This document shows, one piece after another, positions 29,241 through 43,507 of a DNA stretch of 64,000 nt. Under the pieces are notes generated by a model that worked only from the letters and a program-made list of their open reading frames with translations, made no database searches and was not told the origin of the DNA. Source of the stretch: Hydrogenophilales bacterium 16-64-46 (GTDB lineage Bacteria > Pseudomonadota > Gammaproteobacteria > Burkholderiales > Thiobacillaceae). Each line of letters starts with the position of its first letter. Position 1 is the first letter of the stretch. Both the position numbers and the translations under genes were made by a program. The DNA lies in NCBI GenBank assembly GCA_002281775.1, contig NCGY01000002.1, positions 248,001 through 312,000 of the forward strand, read 5' to 3'.

Positions 29241-29774
29241 ATGGCCAAACCCGTATCCCGTCCCGCCAAGCGCGGCGGCAGTTCCATCTTTGCCGGTGTG
29301 CTGATCGGCCTGACCGTCGGAGCGGTGCTCACTGTGGGAGTCGCGCTCTGGGTCACCGACAACAACCCGTTCAAGATCGACCCGCCGCCGGCTGCGCCTG
29401 CCGCACCCGAACCTGCCGCCACACCCGAACCCGCGCCGAGCTTCGACTTTTACAAGGTGCTACCCGGTGACGAGTCGACCGCCCTGCCCGCCGCCGCCCC
29501 GCCTGCCGCCCCGCCCACTCCGCGTTATTACCTGCAGGCCGGCGCGTTCCAGAACGCCGACGACGCCGACAACCTCAAGGCCCAGCTCGCCCTGCTGGGC
29601 GTGGAAGCCGCAATCCAGACCAGCGAAATCCCCGACAAGGGCGTGTTCCATCGTGTCCGCATCGGCCCCTTCCTGGCCATGGACCAGGTGAACAGCACCC
29701 GCAGCCTGCTAGCGCAGAACAATATTCCCGCCACGCTGGTCAGAGAAGAACCTAACCCACAGGAGACGCCTTGA
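29241..29774 (+). CDS. SPOR-domain cell-division-type membrane protein
   Basis: A 177-residue bitopic protein with a basic N-terminus, one membrane helix (about 16-38), a Pro/Ala-rich periplasmic linker (about 48-95) and a C-terminal SPOR domain (about 95-170, RYYLQAGAFQNADDADNLKA, then HRVRIGPF). SPOR domains bind denuded peptidoglycan at division sites; the layout is that of FtsN-like proteins. It starts 2 bases after argS and its stop overlaps the dsbA start. The argS-SPOR-dsbA order is common in Betaproteobacteria. Confidence 0.88.
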   Translation: MAKPVSRPAKRGGSSIFAGVLIGLTVGAVLTVGVALWVTDNNPFKIDPPPAAPAAPEPAATPEPAPSFDFYKVLPGDESTALPAAAPPAAPPTPRYYLQAGAFQNADDADNLKAQLALLGVEAAIQTSEIPDKGVFHRVRIGPFLAMDQVNSTRSLLAQNNIPATLVREEPNPQETP

Positions 29775-30415
29775 TGTTCAGCCGCGCCCTGGCCTTTGTG
29801 GCCGCCGCCGTTTTTTCGCTATCCGCTTTTGCCGCCGAACCCATTTTCGAGGGTCACGACTACACGCGGGTGAGCCCGCCGCGCGCCGTGGCCACCGGCA
29901 ACAAGGTCGAAGTGCTGGAGTTCTTCTGGTATCGCTGCCCGCACTGCTTCCAGCTTGAACCCGCACTGTCGAAATGGCTCAAGACCCTACCCAAGGACGC
30001 GCAGATCCGCCGCGTGCCCGCCGTGTTCCGGCCGGACTGGATGCCGGGGGCCAAGCTCTATTACGCCCTAGAGGAGATGCGACTGCTTGGCCGTTTGCAC
30101 CACAAGGTTTTCGATGCCTACCACATTGAAGGACTCGACCTCGACAACCCTGAAGTCCTGCGGACCTGGCTCACCAAACACCGCATTGACCAGACCAAGT
30201 TCAATGTTGCCTACAACTTTGGCGGGCCCGGCAAGGCCAAAGCCGGTCAGAAACTTGCCACGGCCTACGGCATCCAGGGCGTCCCCGCCTTCATCGTCGA
30301 CGGCAAGTACGCCACCTCGGTGTCACAGGCCGGCAGCGAAGCCCGTCTGTTCGAGGTGCTCGATCAGCTCATCGCCAAGGCGCGCGCCGAGCGTAAAGCC
30401 AAGAAATCCAAATAA
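29774..30415 (+). CDS. dsbA: Thiol:disulfide interchange protein DsbA
   Basis: A 213-residue periplasmic oxidoreductase that introduces disulfide bonds into exported proteins. The signal peptide is cleaved near AFA|AE (residue 20). The active site is Cys55-Pro-His-Cys58 in FFWYRCPHCFQLEP, and the cis-Pro loop is GVPAFIVDGKY. AGGAG at 29761-29765 is 8 bases from the ATG, and the ATG overlaps the previous stop (TGATG); a TTG one codon earlier is a less likely start. Cys-rich exported proteins at 22320 and 26857 are possible clients. Confidence 0.95.
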   Translation: MFSRALAFVAAAVFSLSAFAAEPIFEGHDYTRVSPPRAVATGNKVEVLEFFWYRCPHCFQLEPALSKWLKTLPKDAQIRRVPAVFRPDWMPGAKLYYALEEMRLLGRLHHKVFDAYHIEGLDLDNPEVLRTWLTKHRIDQTKFNVAYNFGGPGKAKAGQKLATAYGIQGVPAFIVDGKYATSVSQAGSEARLFEVLDQLIAKARAERKAKKSK

Positions 30416-30425
30416 GCCACGCGCT

Positions 30426-31193
30426 TTGAGCGACCCGGCCAAGGTCTTCATCACCGGCGCAAGCTCGGGCCTCGGCGCGGCGCTTGCACGCCACTATGCC
30501 GCCAGCGGGGCCCGTCTGGGGCTGGTCGGCCGCAAGGCCGGTGCGCTGGCCGATGTGGCGCACGGTCTTGATGCCCGCACCTATCTCGCCGACGTACGCG
30601 ACGCCGGTGCAATACGCCAGGCCGCCCACGCCTTCCTCGCCGACGTGGGCACACCCGACATCGTGATTGCTGCCGCCGGCATCAGCGTCGGCACCCTCAC
30701 CGAGGAAGCCGGCGATCTCGATGCCTTCCGCGCGGTGATGGACGCCAACGTACTGGGGCTGGTCCACACCTTTTCGCCCTTCATCGCCCCGATGGCGGCA
30801 CGGGGCGGCGGCGTGCTGTGCGGTATTTCCAGCGTGGCCGGGGTGCGCGGCCTGCCGGGAGGCGGCGCGTATTCGGCGTCCAAAGCCGCCGCCGCCATTT
30901 ATCTCGAAGCCTTGCGGCTCGAACTCAAGGCGCGCCGCATTGCCGTGGTCGACGTGGCACCCGGCTACATCGACACGCCGATGACCCGGGTCAACCCCTA
31001 CCCCATGCCGTTCAAGATGTCTGCCGAATCGGCCGCACAGAAAATCGCCCGCGCCATCCACACCCGCCGGGCGCGTACCGTGATCCCCTGGCAAATGGCC
31101 TGGGTGGCGCGATTGCTGAAATGGCTGCCGATTCCGGTCTATGATGCAGTATTCGAACGTGCACCGCGCAAACCGCGCGGCCTGCCCACATAA
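30426..31193 (+). CDS. Short-chain dehydrogenase/reductase
   Basis: A 255-residue NAD(P)-dependent SDR. The cofactor motif TGASSGLGAALA lies near residue 12, AAAGIS replaces the usual NAAG, ISSVAG carries the catalytic Ser, and YSASK near 153 gives the catalytic Tyr and Lys. The C-terminus (WVARLLKWLPIPVYDAVFER) is hydrophobic and may associate with membrane. The start is inferred to be the TTG at 30426 because no ATG or GTG precedes the Rossmann motif after the dsbA stop, and there is no good ribosome site. The substrate is unknown. Confidence 0.85.
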   Translation: MSDPAKVFITGASSGLGAALARHYAASGARLGLVGRKAGALADVAHGLDARTYLADVRDAGAIRQAAHAFLADVGTPDIVIAAAGISVGTLTEEAGDLDAFRAVMDANVLGLVHTFSPFIAPMAARGGGVLCGISSVAGVRGLPGGGAYSASKAAAAIYLEALRLELKARRIAVVDVAPGYIDTPMTRVNPYPMPFKMSAESAAQKIARAIHTRRARTVIPWQMAWVARLLKWLPIPVYDAVFERAPRKPRGLPT

Positions 31194-31224
31194 CTACACA
31201 CGATTTTTCCTGCGGAGCAGTACC

Positions 31225-31857
31225 ATGCCGGCCCCCCTGAACCTCATCCTCATCGACGACCACCCCCTGCTGCGCATGGGGGTGGCGGGCTACATCCAGC
31301 AGGAAGCCGACCTCAAGCTGGTCTCGCAAATGGCCAACGCGGCCGAACTGCGCGCCTGGCTTGCCGCCGGCAACAAGGCGGATGCGGCGCTGCTCGACCG
31401 CTCCCTGCCTGATGCCGACGGCCTCGACCTGGTGTCCGACCTGCGCGACCTCGGCATCAAGGTCATCATGCTCACCATCGCCGATTCCGACGAGGAAATC
31501 TCCGAAGCCATCTCCTCCGGCGTGGATGGCTACGTCGTCAAGTCCAGCGAACCCGACCAGGTGCTCGCCGCCATCCGCAGCGTGTGCGACGGCCAGAGCA
31601 GCTTTCCGCTCAACATCATGCAGCGCATGGCACGCGGCGAACTCAACAACAACGCACTCGCCGCGCTCACCGCGCGCGAAATGGAAATCGTCAACCACGT
31701 AAAGGAAGGCCATTCCAACAAGGCCATCGCCTACAAGATGACGCTGTCGGAAAACACCGTGCGCAACCACCTGCGCAACATCATGGAAAAGCTGGGTTTG
31801 CGCAACCGCGTACAGGTCGCCACGTTGGCGCTGAAGGAAGATCGCAAGCGGCATTGA
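31225..31857 (+). CDS. NarL/FixJ-family response regulator
   Basis: A 210-residue regulator with a receiver domain (IDDHPLLRMGVAGYIQ, acidic pair Asp11-Asp12, phospho-acceptor Asp58 in LLDRSLPDADG) and a C-terminal LuxR-type helix-turn-helix (about 145-205: LTAREMEIVNHVKEGHSNKA, then SENTVRNHLRNIMEKLGL). No kinase gene is adjacent, so this is an orphan regulator within the window. The ATG at 31225 is chosen because an earlier in-frame start overlaps the SDR gene. It ends just before a long bidirectional terminator. Confidence 0.9.
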   Translation: MPAPLNLILIDDHPLLRMGVAGYIQQEADLKLVSQMANAAELRAWLAAGNKADAALLDRSLPDADGLDLVSDLRDLGIKVIMLTIADSDEEISEAISSGVDGYVVKSSEPDQVLAAIRSVCDGQSSFPLNIMQRMARGELNNNALAALTAREMEIVNHVKEGHSNKAIAYKMTLSENTVRNHLRNIMEKLGLRNRVQVATLALKEDRKRH

Positions 31858-31875
31858 ATCAAGCGCAAACACGCA

Positions 31876-31919
31876 CAGCAAAAGAGAACGGGGGCGCGAG
31901 CCCCCGTTCTCTTTTGCTG
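31876..31919. terminator. Bidirectional terminator between the regulator and glmS
   Basis: A perfect 20-bp inverted repeat (31876-31895 with 31900-31919) with loop GCGA. A-rich and T-rich flanks within the stem supply T tracts on both strands, so it serves the convergent genes on each side. Confidence 0.93.
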
Positions 31920-31928
31920 GCTATGGCC

Positions 31929-33758
<1,830 letters not shown>

Positions 33759-33794
33759 GATCAGCGCTCCGTAACGAGTGAGGGGTGAGAGGCG

Positions 33795-33886
33795 AGGTGT
33801 GAAACGACAAAACGCGAACCCACGTCATTTTGATTTTTGAGATTTGCCATGCCGTTCTACTCTCCCGTTGTTTACGCCTCACACCT
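33795..33886. repeat. Short inverted and G-rich repeats in the glmU-glmS gap
   Basis: AGGTGTGA (33795-33802) is inverted as TCACACCT (33879-33886), which overlaps the glmU stop. The left arm is flanked by related GTGAGGGG/GTGAGAGG units. No gene is seen in the gap. Confidence 0.4.
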
Positions 33887-35250
33887 TATCTTTTCGTCGG
33901 CCGTTTCCAGCCTGCAATCGTCGTCTGCTTCGCGCGCGACAGCGTCAGCTCCCCTGCCGGCGCATCACAAGTGAGCGTGGTGCCGGCACCGAGCGTGGCA
34001 CCCTTGCCCACGGTGACGGGGGCGACGAGCTGGGTATCCGAGCCGACAAAAACCTCGTCCTCGATCACGGTGCGGTGCTTGTTCGCGCCGTCGTAATTGC
34101 AGGTGATGGTGCCGGCACCGATGTTCACCTTTTTGCCCATGGTGGTGTCGCCGACGTAGGACAGGTGGTTGATCTTGGAACCGTCGTCGATCTGGCTGTT
34201 CTTGATCTCGACGAAGTTGCCGACGTGAACGTCGCGCGCAAGCGTAGTGCCCGGGCGGATGCGTGAAAACGGGCCAATGCGGTTGGCTTCGCCGATGGTG
34301 GCATCGTCAGCCAGCGTAAAGGCGTCGAGCCGCGTGCCCGCCGCCACGGTCACGTTGCGCAGCACGCAGCTGGCACCCACTTGCACGTCATCGCCCAGTT
34401 CAACGTGGCCTTCGAACACGCAGTTGACGTCTATGCTCACGTCGCGTCCGCAGACCAGCGTGCCGCGCACGTCCAGCCGCGCAGGGTCGGCCAGCGTCAC
34501 GCCGGCGTCCAGCAAGGCCCGGGCGATCTCGCCCTGGTGGATGCGTTCCAGCTCGGCCAGTTGCGCCTTGCTATTCACGCCCAGCACCTCCCATTCGTGC
34601 GCAGGCTGGTGGGTTTCAATGGCCACACCGTCGGCTACGGCCATGGCAATAATGTCCGTCAGGTAGTACTCACCCTGCGCGTTGTTGTTGTTCAGACGGC
34701 CGATCCAGGATTTGAGCTGCGCAGCAGGCAGCGCAAGGATGCCGGTATTCACCTCGCGGATCGCCCGCTCCGCGTCGTCGGCATCCTTGTGCTCGACGAT
34801 GCGGGTAACTTTGCCGTCCACCCGGACGATGCGCCCGTAACCCGTGGGGTCGGCGAGCAGCACCGTCAGCAGCCCCAGCCTGCCCGCCTGGGCCGCGGCT
34901 ACCAGCGGTTGCAGGGTCGCCACGCGCGTCAGCGGCACGTCGCCATACAGCACCAGCACCACCCCGTCCTGCTTCAGGCTGGGCAGTGCCTGCTGAACCG
35001 CGTGGCCCGTGCCCTTCTGTTCGGCCTGCAACACGAACGTCAGCTTGTCGTCAGCCATCGCCCGGGGCACGGCATCCCCGCCAAAGCCGTACACCACGGC
35101 AATCTGCGCTGCACCCAGGCTATGCGCCGCATCGACCAAGTGCCCCAGTAGCGGCTTGCCCGCAAGATTGTGCAGCACCTTGGGCAAGTCGGAGCGCATC
35201 CGCGTGCCTTTACCGGCCGCCAGTATCAGGATTTCCAGGGGAGAAGACAT
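33886..35250 (-). CDS. glmU: Bifunctional GlcNAc-1-P uridyltransferase/GlcN-1-P acetyltransferase
   Basis: GlmU acetylates glucosamine-1-phosphate and then forms UDP-GlcNAc. The 454-residue protein has an N-terminal pyrophosphorylase domain with [19 protein letters not shown] (about residues 8-27) and a C-terminal left-handed beta-helix of hexapeptide repeats (about 250-450). The latter includes [20 protein letters not shown] and [18 protein letters not shown]. The ATG at 35250 is chosen because it gives the usual short leader ([13 protein letters not shown]); an in-frame ATG at 35286 would add 12 residues. It follows the atp operon after a terminator, as in many proteobacteria. Confidence 0.96.
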   Translation of the reverse strand: MSSPLEILILAAGKGTRMRSDLPKVLHNLAGKPLLGHLVDAAHSLGAAQIAVVYGFGGDAVPRAMADDKLTFVLQAEQKGTGHAVQQALPSLKQDGVVLVLYGDVPLTRVATLQPLVAAAQAGRLGLLTVLLADPTGYGRIVRVDGKVTRIVEHKDADDAERAIREVNTGILALPAAQLKSWIGRLNNNNAQGEYYLTDIIAMAVADGVAIETHQPAHEWEVLGVNSKAQLAELERIHQGEIARALLDAGVTLADPARLDVRGTLVCGRDVSIDVNCVFEGHVELGDDVQVGASCVLRNVTVAAGTRLDAFTLADDATIGEANRIGPFSRIRPGTTLARDVHVGNFVEIKNSQIDDGSKINHLSYVGDTTMGKKVNIGAGTITCNYDGANKHRTVIEDEVFVGSDTQLVAPVTVGKGATLGAGTTLTCDAPAGELTLSRAKQTTIAGWKRPTKR

Positions 35251-35338
35251 GGGTGGTGTAAACGGGGCAGACAGGGAATTGAACATAGTGCCAGCAAGAG
35301 GCGCGCCAAGTATAGCGCCCCGCTCCCTGCGCCAGAAT

Positions 35339-35372
35339 GGAAAAAAGGCAAGCCGAAGCTTGCCTTTTTTCC
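35339..35372 (-). terminator. Terminator of the atp operon
   Basis: A perfect 15-bp stem with loop CGAA (arms 35339-35353 and 35358-35372) whose outer part is an A6/T6 block, giving a T tract for minus-strand transcripts. It starts 14 bases after atpC. Confidence 0.92.
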
Positions 35373-35385
35373 GGAGCCGAGCCGA

Positions 35386-35808
35386 TCAGTTGTGCTTGCG
35401 CAGCTTCTTGATCGCTGCCAGCTGGGCCACCGCCTGCGCCAGTTCGGCTTGCGCCTGGGCGTAGTCGATACTGGCGGTTTTGTCTTTCATTGCCTCTTCC
35501 GCAGCGCGCATGGCTTCAAGCGCCTTGGCTTCGTCCAGATCGGTGCCACGAATGGCGGAGTCCGACAGGATGGTGACGACGTGGGGCTGCACTTCGAGTA
35601 TGCCGCCCGAGACGTACACCAGCTCTTCTTCGGTCTGGTTCGGCACCTTGATGCGCACCGAGCCGGGCTTGAGCGTGGTGAGCAGCGGCGTGTGACGCGG
35701 GTAGATGCCGAGCTCACCACGCTGGCCGGGGGCAATCACCACTTCGGCTTCGCCGGAGTAGAGCGATTTTTCAGCGCTGACGATATCGACGCGTAGGGTC
35801 ATGGCCAT
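35386..35808 (-). CDS. atpC: ATP synthase F1, epsilon subunit
   Basis: The 140-residue epsilon subunit is part of the central stalk and regulates hydrolysis. It has an N-terminal beta-sandwich ([20 protein letters not shown], then [19 protein letters not shown]) and a C-terminal two-helix hairpin rich in Ala/Glu. It is the last gene of the atp operon, separated from atpD by a 116-base gap with inverted repeats, and followed by the operon terminator. Confidence 0.97.
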   Translation of the reverse strand: MAMTLRVDIVSAEKSLYSGEAEVVIAPGQRGELGIYPRHTPLLTTLKPGSVRIKVPNQTEEELVYVSGGILEVQPHVVTILSDSAIRGTDLDEAKALEAMRAAEEAMKDKTASIDYAQAQAELAQAVAQLAAIKKLRKHN

Positions 35809-35821
35809 TTTTAAACCTCGT

Positions 35822-35908
35822 TAGGGGCTAGGAGCTAGGATTTAGGGAATAGGGTTCAGGGCGGTGCGGCTTCGCCGCGCCTCAACGACCCCTGGTCCCT
35901 AGCCCCTA
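35822..35908. repeat. GGGGCTAG-type inverted repeats between atpD and atpC
   Basis: TAGGGGCTAGG (35822-35832) is perfectly inverted at 35898-35908. Further related GGGCTAGG/TTAGGG units lie nearby, and a central hairpin GCGGC-TTC-GCCGC lies at 35866-35878. The structure occupies nearly the whole intergenic gap of an operon that is otherwise tightly packed. Confidence 0.65.
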
Positions 35909-35924
35909 GATCCTGATCCCTGAA

Positions 35925-38208
<2,284 letters not shown>

Positions 38209-38231
38209 ATGAGGCTCCTATCTCGCTCGCT

Positions 38232-39773
38232 TCAGTAGACGCCGGTCTTCTTGAACTCGTCGCAGGCTGCGGTGATGGCCTTTTCGCTGGCCTCATCCAT
38301 GTTGCCGGCCGATTCGACGGCGGCCATGGCGGCACCCGCCTTGGATTTCACGAAGGTCGTCAGCGCGGACTCGAAGGCCAGGATCTTGTTCACTTCCACA
38401 TCATCCATGTAGCCCTTGTTCACGGCGAACAGCGTCAGCGCCATCTCCGAGACCGACATCGGCGAGTACTGCGCCTGCTTCATCAGCTCGGTGACGCGAC
38501 GGCCACGTTCGAGCTGCTTACGGGTCGCTTCGTCCAGATCAGAAGCAAACTGGGCGAACGCCGCGAGTTCGCGGTACTGCGCCAGCGCCAGACGGACGCC
38601 GCCGCCGAGCTTCTTGATGACCTTGGTCTGCGCCGAACCGCCGACGCGTGACACCGACAGACCAGCGTTGATCGCGGGACGGATACCGGCGTTGAAAAGG
38701 TCGGTTTCGAGGAAGATCTGGCCGTCGGTAATCGAGATCACGTTGGTCGGCACAAAGGCGGACACGTCGCCGGCCTGGGTTTCGATGATCGGCAGCGCGG
38801 TCAGCGAACCGGTCTTGCCGGTGACGGCACCGTCGGTGATCTTGGCAACGAAGTCGGCGTTGACGCGCGCGGCGCGCTCGAGCAGACGCGAGTGCAGGTA
38901 GAACACGTCGCCGGGGTAGGCCTCACGGCCCGGCGGACGGCGCAGCAGCAGCGAGACCTGGCGATAGGCCCAGGCCTGCTTGGTCAGATCGTCATACACG
39001 ATCAGCGCGTCTTCGCCGATGTCGCGGAAGAATTCGCCCATGGTGCAGCCGGAGTAAGGCGCGATGTACTGCATCGCGGCAGCGTCGGCAGCGGTTGCGG
39101 CGACGACGATGGTGTGATCCATCGCGCCGTGCTCTTCGAGCTTGCGCACGACGTTGGCCACCGAAGACGCCTTCTGGCCGACGGCGACGTAAATACACTT
39201 CACGCCGGTGCTCTTCTGGTTGATGATCGCATCGATGGCGACGGCAGTCTTGCCGGTCTGGCGGTCGCCGATGATCAGTTCGCGCTGACCACGGCCAACC
39301 GGCACCATCGCGTCGATGGACTTGAGGCCGGTCTGCACCGGCTGGTCCACCGATTTACGTTCGATGACGCCGGGCGCAATGCGCTCGATCGGCATGGTCT
39401 TGTCAGCGGTGATCGGGCCTTTGCCGTCAATCGGCTGGCCGAGCGAGTTGACGACGCGACCGAGCAGGCCACGGCCGACCGGCACTTCAAGAATGCGGCC
39501 GGTGCACTTGGCCACGTCGCCTTCCTTAATGTGTTCGTAGTCGCCCAGCACCACGGCACCGACCGAGTCGCGCTCCAGGTTCAAGGCCACGCCGAAGGTG
39601 TTGCCCGGCATTTCGATCATTTCGCCCGACATCACGTCCGACAGGCCGTGGATGCGAACGATGCCGTCAGTGACGGAAACGATCGTGCCCTGGGTGCGCA
39701 GCTCGCTGGATGCGCCCAGGTTCTCGATCTTGGCTTTAATCAGTTCGCTGATTTCGCTTGGATTCAATTGCAT
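38232..39773 (-). CDS. atpA: ATP synthase F1, alpha subunit
   Basis: The 513-residue non-catalytic nucleotide-binding subunit. It begins [20 protein letters not shown] and has a P-loop in [15 protein letters not shown] (near residue 170). The alpha/beta signature region [17 protein letters not shown] near 365 contains the conserved Arg that reaches the beta catalytic site. The length is standard. A 59-base gap separates it from atpH. Confidence 0.98.
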   Translation of the reverse strand: MQLNPSEISELIKAKIENLGASSELRTQGTIVSVTDGIVRIHGLSDVMSGEMIEMPGNTFGVALNLERDSVGAVVLGDYEHIKEGDVAKCTGRILEVPVGRGLLGRVVNSLGQPIDGKGPITADKTMPIERIAPGVIERKSVDQPVQTGLKSIDAMVPVGRGQRELIIGDRQTGKTAVAIDAIINQKSTGVKCIYVAVGQKASSVANVVRKLEEHGAMDHTIVVAATAADAAAMQYIAPYSGCTMGEFFRDIGEDALIVYDDLTKQAWAYRQVSLLLRRPPGREAYPGDVFYLHSRLLERAARVNADFVAKITDGAVTGKTGSLTALPIIETQAGDVSAFVPTNVISITDGQIFLETDLFNAGIRPAINAGLSVSRVGGSAQTKVIKKLGGGVRLALAQYRELAAFAQFASDLDEATRKQLERGRRVTELMKQAQYSPMSVSEMALTLFAVNKGYMDDVEVNKILAFESALTTFVKSKAGAAMAAVESAGNMDEASEKAITAACDEFKKTGVY

Positions 39774-39832
39774 GTCTGTTCTCCGAACGCCTGTGTTTGA
39801 TTCACTTGGCGGTTCCGAATGGTTGAATAAGG

Positions 39833-40369
39833 TTAGCCGTGGAGCGCAAACGCCATTTTTTCCAGCCGGCCCTTGACCGAGCCGTCGATCACCTGGTCAC
39901 CGATGGTCACCACCGCGCCGCCGATGAGCGACGGGTCAACCGCCACCTCGACGCTGACCGCACGGTTGAACCTGGCCTTGAGGCCGGCAACCAGATCGTC
40001 GATCTGCGCCTGCGTGAGTGCCTGGGCGCTGGTGATGGTGGCTGCCAGCGTGCCTTCTGCCTGCGCCTTGAGCGTCTCGAACTGCGCGGCGATCTCGGGC
40101 AGCAGGGTGAGGCGGTCATTGTCCGCCAGCACCTTGACGAAATTGCTGCCGCGCTCGCCGAGACCGGCACCCGCCACGTCGACGATGAGCGCCACCACGC
40201 GTGCAGCCGGCACAGCCGGATCGGCGATCAGACGCGCCACGCCGGCATCGGACACAATCGCCGACAGGGCGGCGACGCGTGAGGACCAGCCCGCCAGGTC
40301 GTTTTCGCCCTGGGCCATACGAAACACCGCTTCGGCATAGGGACGAGCCAGGGTAGACAGTTCGCTCAT
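39833..40369 (-). CDS. atpH: ATP synthase F1, delta subunit
   Basis: The 178-residue peripheral-stalk connector between subunit b and the alpha3beta3 head. It has the helical N-terminal domain ([20 protein letters not shown]) and the C-terminal portion [20 protein letters not shown] followed by [12 protein letters not shown], characteristic of OSCP/delta. It starts 2 bases after the atpF stop, so translation is probably coupled. Confidence 0.97.
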   Translation of the reverse strand: MSELSTLARPYAEAVFRMAQGENDLAGWSSRVAALSAIVSDAGVARLIADPAVPAARVVALIVDVAGAGLGERGSNFVKVLADNDRLTLLPEIAAQFETLKAQAEGTLAATITSAQALTQAQIDDLVAGLKARFNRAVSVEVAVDPSLIGGAVVTIGDQVIDGSVKGRLEKMAFALHG

Positions 40370-40371
40370 GA

Positions 40372-40842
40372 TTACAGCTCGGCTTTCAGTTGGGCGAGCA
40401 GGTCGGCGTGGGTCTGGGCGTTGACTTCGCGGCGCAGGATTTTTTCTGCACCGGCCACGGCCAGGGCTGCCACTTGTTCGCGCAAGGCTTCGCGCGCACG
40501 GTTGGCTTCCTGGTCGATGCTGGCCTGGGCAGCAGCGAGCTGACGCTCGCCTTCCTGTTTGGCCGCGGCCTTCGCTTCGTCGACGATCTGCGCGGCGCGC
40601 TTCTCGGCCTGGGCGATGACGTCGGCTGCCTGCGCCTTGGCATCACGCAGGTTGTCGCCCGCTTTTTTGGCGGCCAGCTCCAGCTCGTGCTTGCCGCGAT
40701 CGGCGGCGGCGAGGCCGTCGGCGATCTGCTTTTTACGCGTCTCGAGCGCGTTCATGATCGGGGGCCACACGAACTTCATGCAGAACCACACGAAGAAAAT
40801 GAACGTGATGGATTGGCCGATCAAAGTTGCGTTGAAATTCAT
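40372..40842 (-). CDS. atpF: ATP synthase Fo, subunit b
   Basis: The 156-residue peripheral-stalk subunit. One N-terminal membrane helix (about 5-27, [20 protein letters not shown]) is followed by a long charged Ala/Gln/Glu-rich helix that dimerises. The length equals the E. coli subunit. It is located between atpE and atpH as usual. Confidence 0.97.
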   Translation of the reverse strand: MNFNATLIGQSITFIFFVWFCMKFVWPPIMNALETRKKQIADGLAAADRGKHELELAAKKAGDNLRDAKAQAADVIAQAEKRAAQIVDEAKAAAKQEGERQLAAAQASIDQEANRAREALREQVAALAVAGAEKILRREVNAQTHADLLAQLKAEL

Positions 40843-40891
40843 GTCCGCACCTTAAATAACGGGTTGTGTGATGTTCCGTAGAACCCGCGAA

Positions 40892-41146
<255 letters not shown>

Positions 41147-41191
41147 TTAGAAAATTAAAGTTGAAAAAGAAACCAGAATTCTTGTGAACGA

Positions 41192-42094
<903 letters not shown>

Positions 42095-42167
42095 TCAAAG
42101 TGAGTTTTGGATGAAGCGCCGACGCTCCATACAGAACCAACCTTGCTTGTCCGCCGTGAACGGCGTG

Positions 42168-42584
42168 TTATTCAGCCGCCGCGGGTGGCGACCCGGTCGG
42201 CCGGCGCGTACCGGCCGAAGCCGCCAGCCAGCCAAGCTGTGACGCCATCAGGCCCAGCAACAACGGCAGAGGCGCTAGCTCAAGACCCGCCAGACCAATC
42301 AGCAGCAGGCCCGCGAGCACCCCAAGCCGTTCCACGCCAGCGAGGATGAACAGCCTGAACAGGCGATGCTGATCCCATTCGGGATGCCGCATGGCCTGCG
42401 CCTCGCGCCGGACCAGCGCCAGCGTGACGACCAGCCCGACTGCCACGCCGTACCCTGCTGCCATTGCACCCGCAAAGCCTGTCGTCCAGCCGCCCAGCAA
42501 GGCCGCACAGGGCAGCAAAGCCGCCTGTGCCCAGGCCACCTTGCGCGGGGCCGTGAGGACGATGCGCTGGTTTCCTGAGAACAT
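42168..42584 (-). CDS. atpI: ATP synthase subunit I (assembly factor)
   Basis: A 138-residue membrane protein with about four helices, located first in the atp operon and divergent in sequence like other AtpI proteins. AtpI assists c-ring assembly or Mg2+ supply in other bacteria. The C-terminal tail (SAGTRRPTGSPPAAAE) is hydrophilic. The identification rests on operon position, size and topology. An upstream promoter-like pair lies at 42594-42623. Confidence 0.85.
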   Translation of the reverse strand: MFSGNQRIVLTAPRKVAWAQAALLPCAALLGGWTTGFAGAMAAGYGVAVGLVVTLALVRREAQAMRHPEWDQHRLFRLFILAGVERLGVLAGLLLIGLAGLELAPLPLLLGLMASQLGWLAASAGTRRPTGSPPAAAE

Positions 42585-42593
42585 TAGCCGGGC

Positions 42594-42623
42594 ATGATAC
42601 TCGAATTAGCTCGGTCTATGCAA
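42594..42623 (-). promoter_or_regulatory. Sigma-70-type promoter of the atp operon
   Basis: On the minus strand TTGCAT (42623-42618) and TATCAT (42599-42594) are separated by 18 bases, 10 bases before the atpI ATG, in the 68-base gap after parB. The short leader makes an additional upstream start possible. Confidence 0.5.
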
Positions 42624-42652
42624 TTATCAGACGACTTGATGACGGTTTTGGG

Positions 42653-43507
42653 TCAGAGCGCTATCCCCAACCGTTGCAAAAGCCCATCAAGTGCGTCCGG
42701 GCTGCCAAAATGCAGGATGAGTTTGCCCTTGCCCTTGCTGCCGTTTTGCACCTGCGCGGTCATGCCCAGGGCGTCCGAGAGGGCCTCTTCCAGTCTCAAG
42801 GTGTCGCGCGAGGGCGCGGTCGATTTCGACGGTGCAGCAGGCGGTTCTTTCAGGCGAGCCACCCGCCGTTCAACCTCGCGCACCGAGAGCGCTTTCGTCT
42901 CGATCTCATGCGCGAGTTCCCGCTGCTGCGCTGCATTGAGCGGCAGCAATGCGCGCGCATGGCCCATTTCGATGAGGCCGGCGGTGAGCATGTCCTGCAC
43001 CGGGCGTGACAGATTCAGAAGCCGGAGCAGATTCGATACCGCCGCGCGCGACTTGCCGACCGCCGCTGCGACCGCCTCGTGCGTCATGCCAAATTCCTGG
43101 ATGAGCCGGTGCAGGCCGTGCGCCTCGTCGATAGCATTGAGGTCTTCGCGCTGGATGTTTTCGATCAGCGCCATCGCCGCCACCGCGTCGTCGGCGACTT
43201 CGCGCAGCAATACCGGCACTTCGCTCAAGCCCGCGAGCTGCGCCGCGCGCCAGCGCCGTTCGCCGGCGATGATTTCGTAGCCGTTACCGGCTTCGCGCAC
43301 CAGGATGGGCTGCATCAGCCCCTGCGCACGGATCGAGTCGGCAAGCTCCTGCAGCGATTCGCTGTCCATCTGCGTGCGCGGCTGGTATTTGCCGGGAGCA
43401 AGCTGCGACAACTTCATCATGCGCAGGTCACCCTGCGGCGGCGCGGCGCTATCCTCGCCGCCGAGCAGCGCATCCAGCCCACGGCCCAGTCCCTTGGCTT
43501 TGGCCAT
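42653..43507 (-). CDS. parB: Chromosome partitioning protein ParB
   Basis: The 284-residue parS-binding CTP switch protein. It starts MAKAKGLGRGLDALLG (the ParA-contacting N-terminus), has the GERRWRA CTP-binding box near residue 82, then a helix-turn-helix (TLEEAVAAA-like GMTHEAVAAAVGKSRAAVSN) and a C-terminal dimerisation domain. Its ATG overlaps the parA stop (TAATG). Three parS-like sites lie 2-5.6 kb upstream in the genome direction toward the origin. An upstream in-frame start at 43588 lies inside parA and is rejected. Confidence 0.97.
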   Translation of the reverse strand: MAKAKGLGRGLDALLGGEDSAAPPQGDLRMMKLSQLAPGKYQPRTQMDSESLQELADSIRAQGLMQPILVREAGNGYEIIAGERRWRAAQLAGLSEVPVLLREVADDAVAAMALIENIQREDLNAIDEAHGLHRLIQEFGMTHEAVAAAVGKSRAAVSNLLRLLNLSRPVQDMLTAGLIEMGHARALLPLNAAQQRELAHEIETKALSVREVERRVARLKEPPAAPSKSTAPSRDTLRLEEALSDALGMTAQVQNGSKGKGKLILHFGSPDALDGLLQRLGIAL

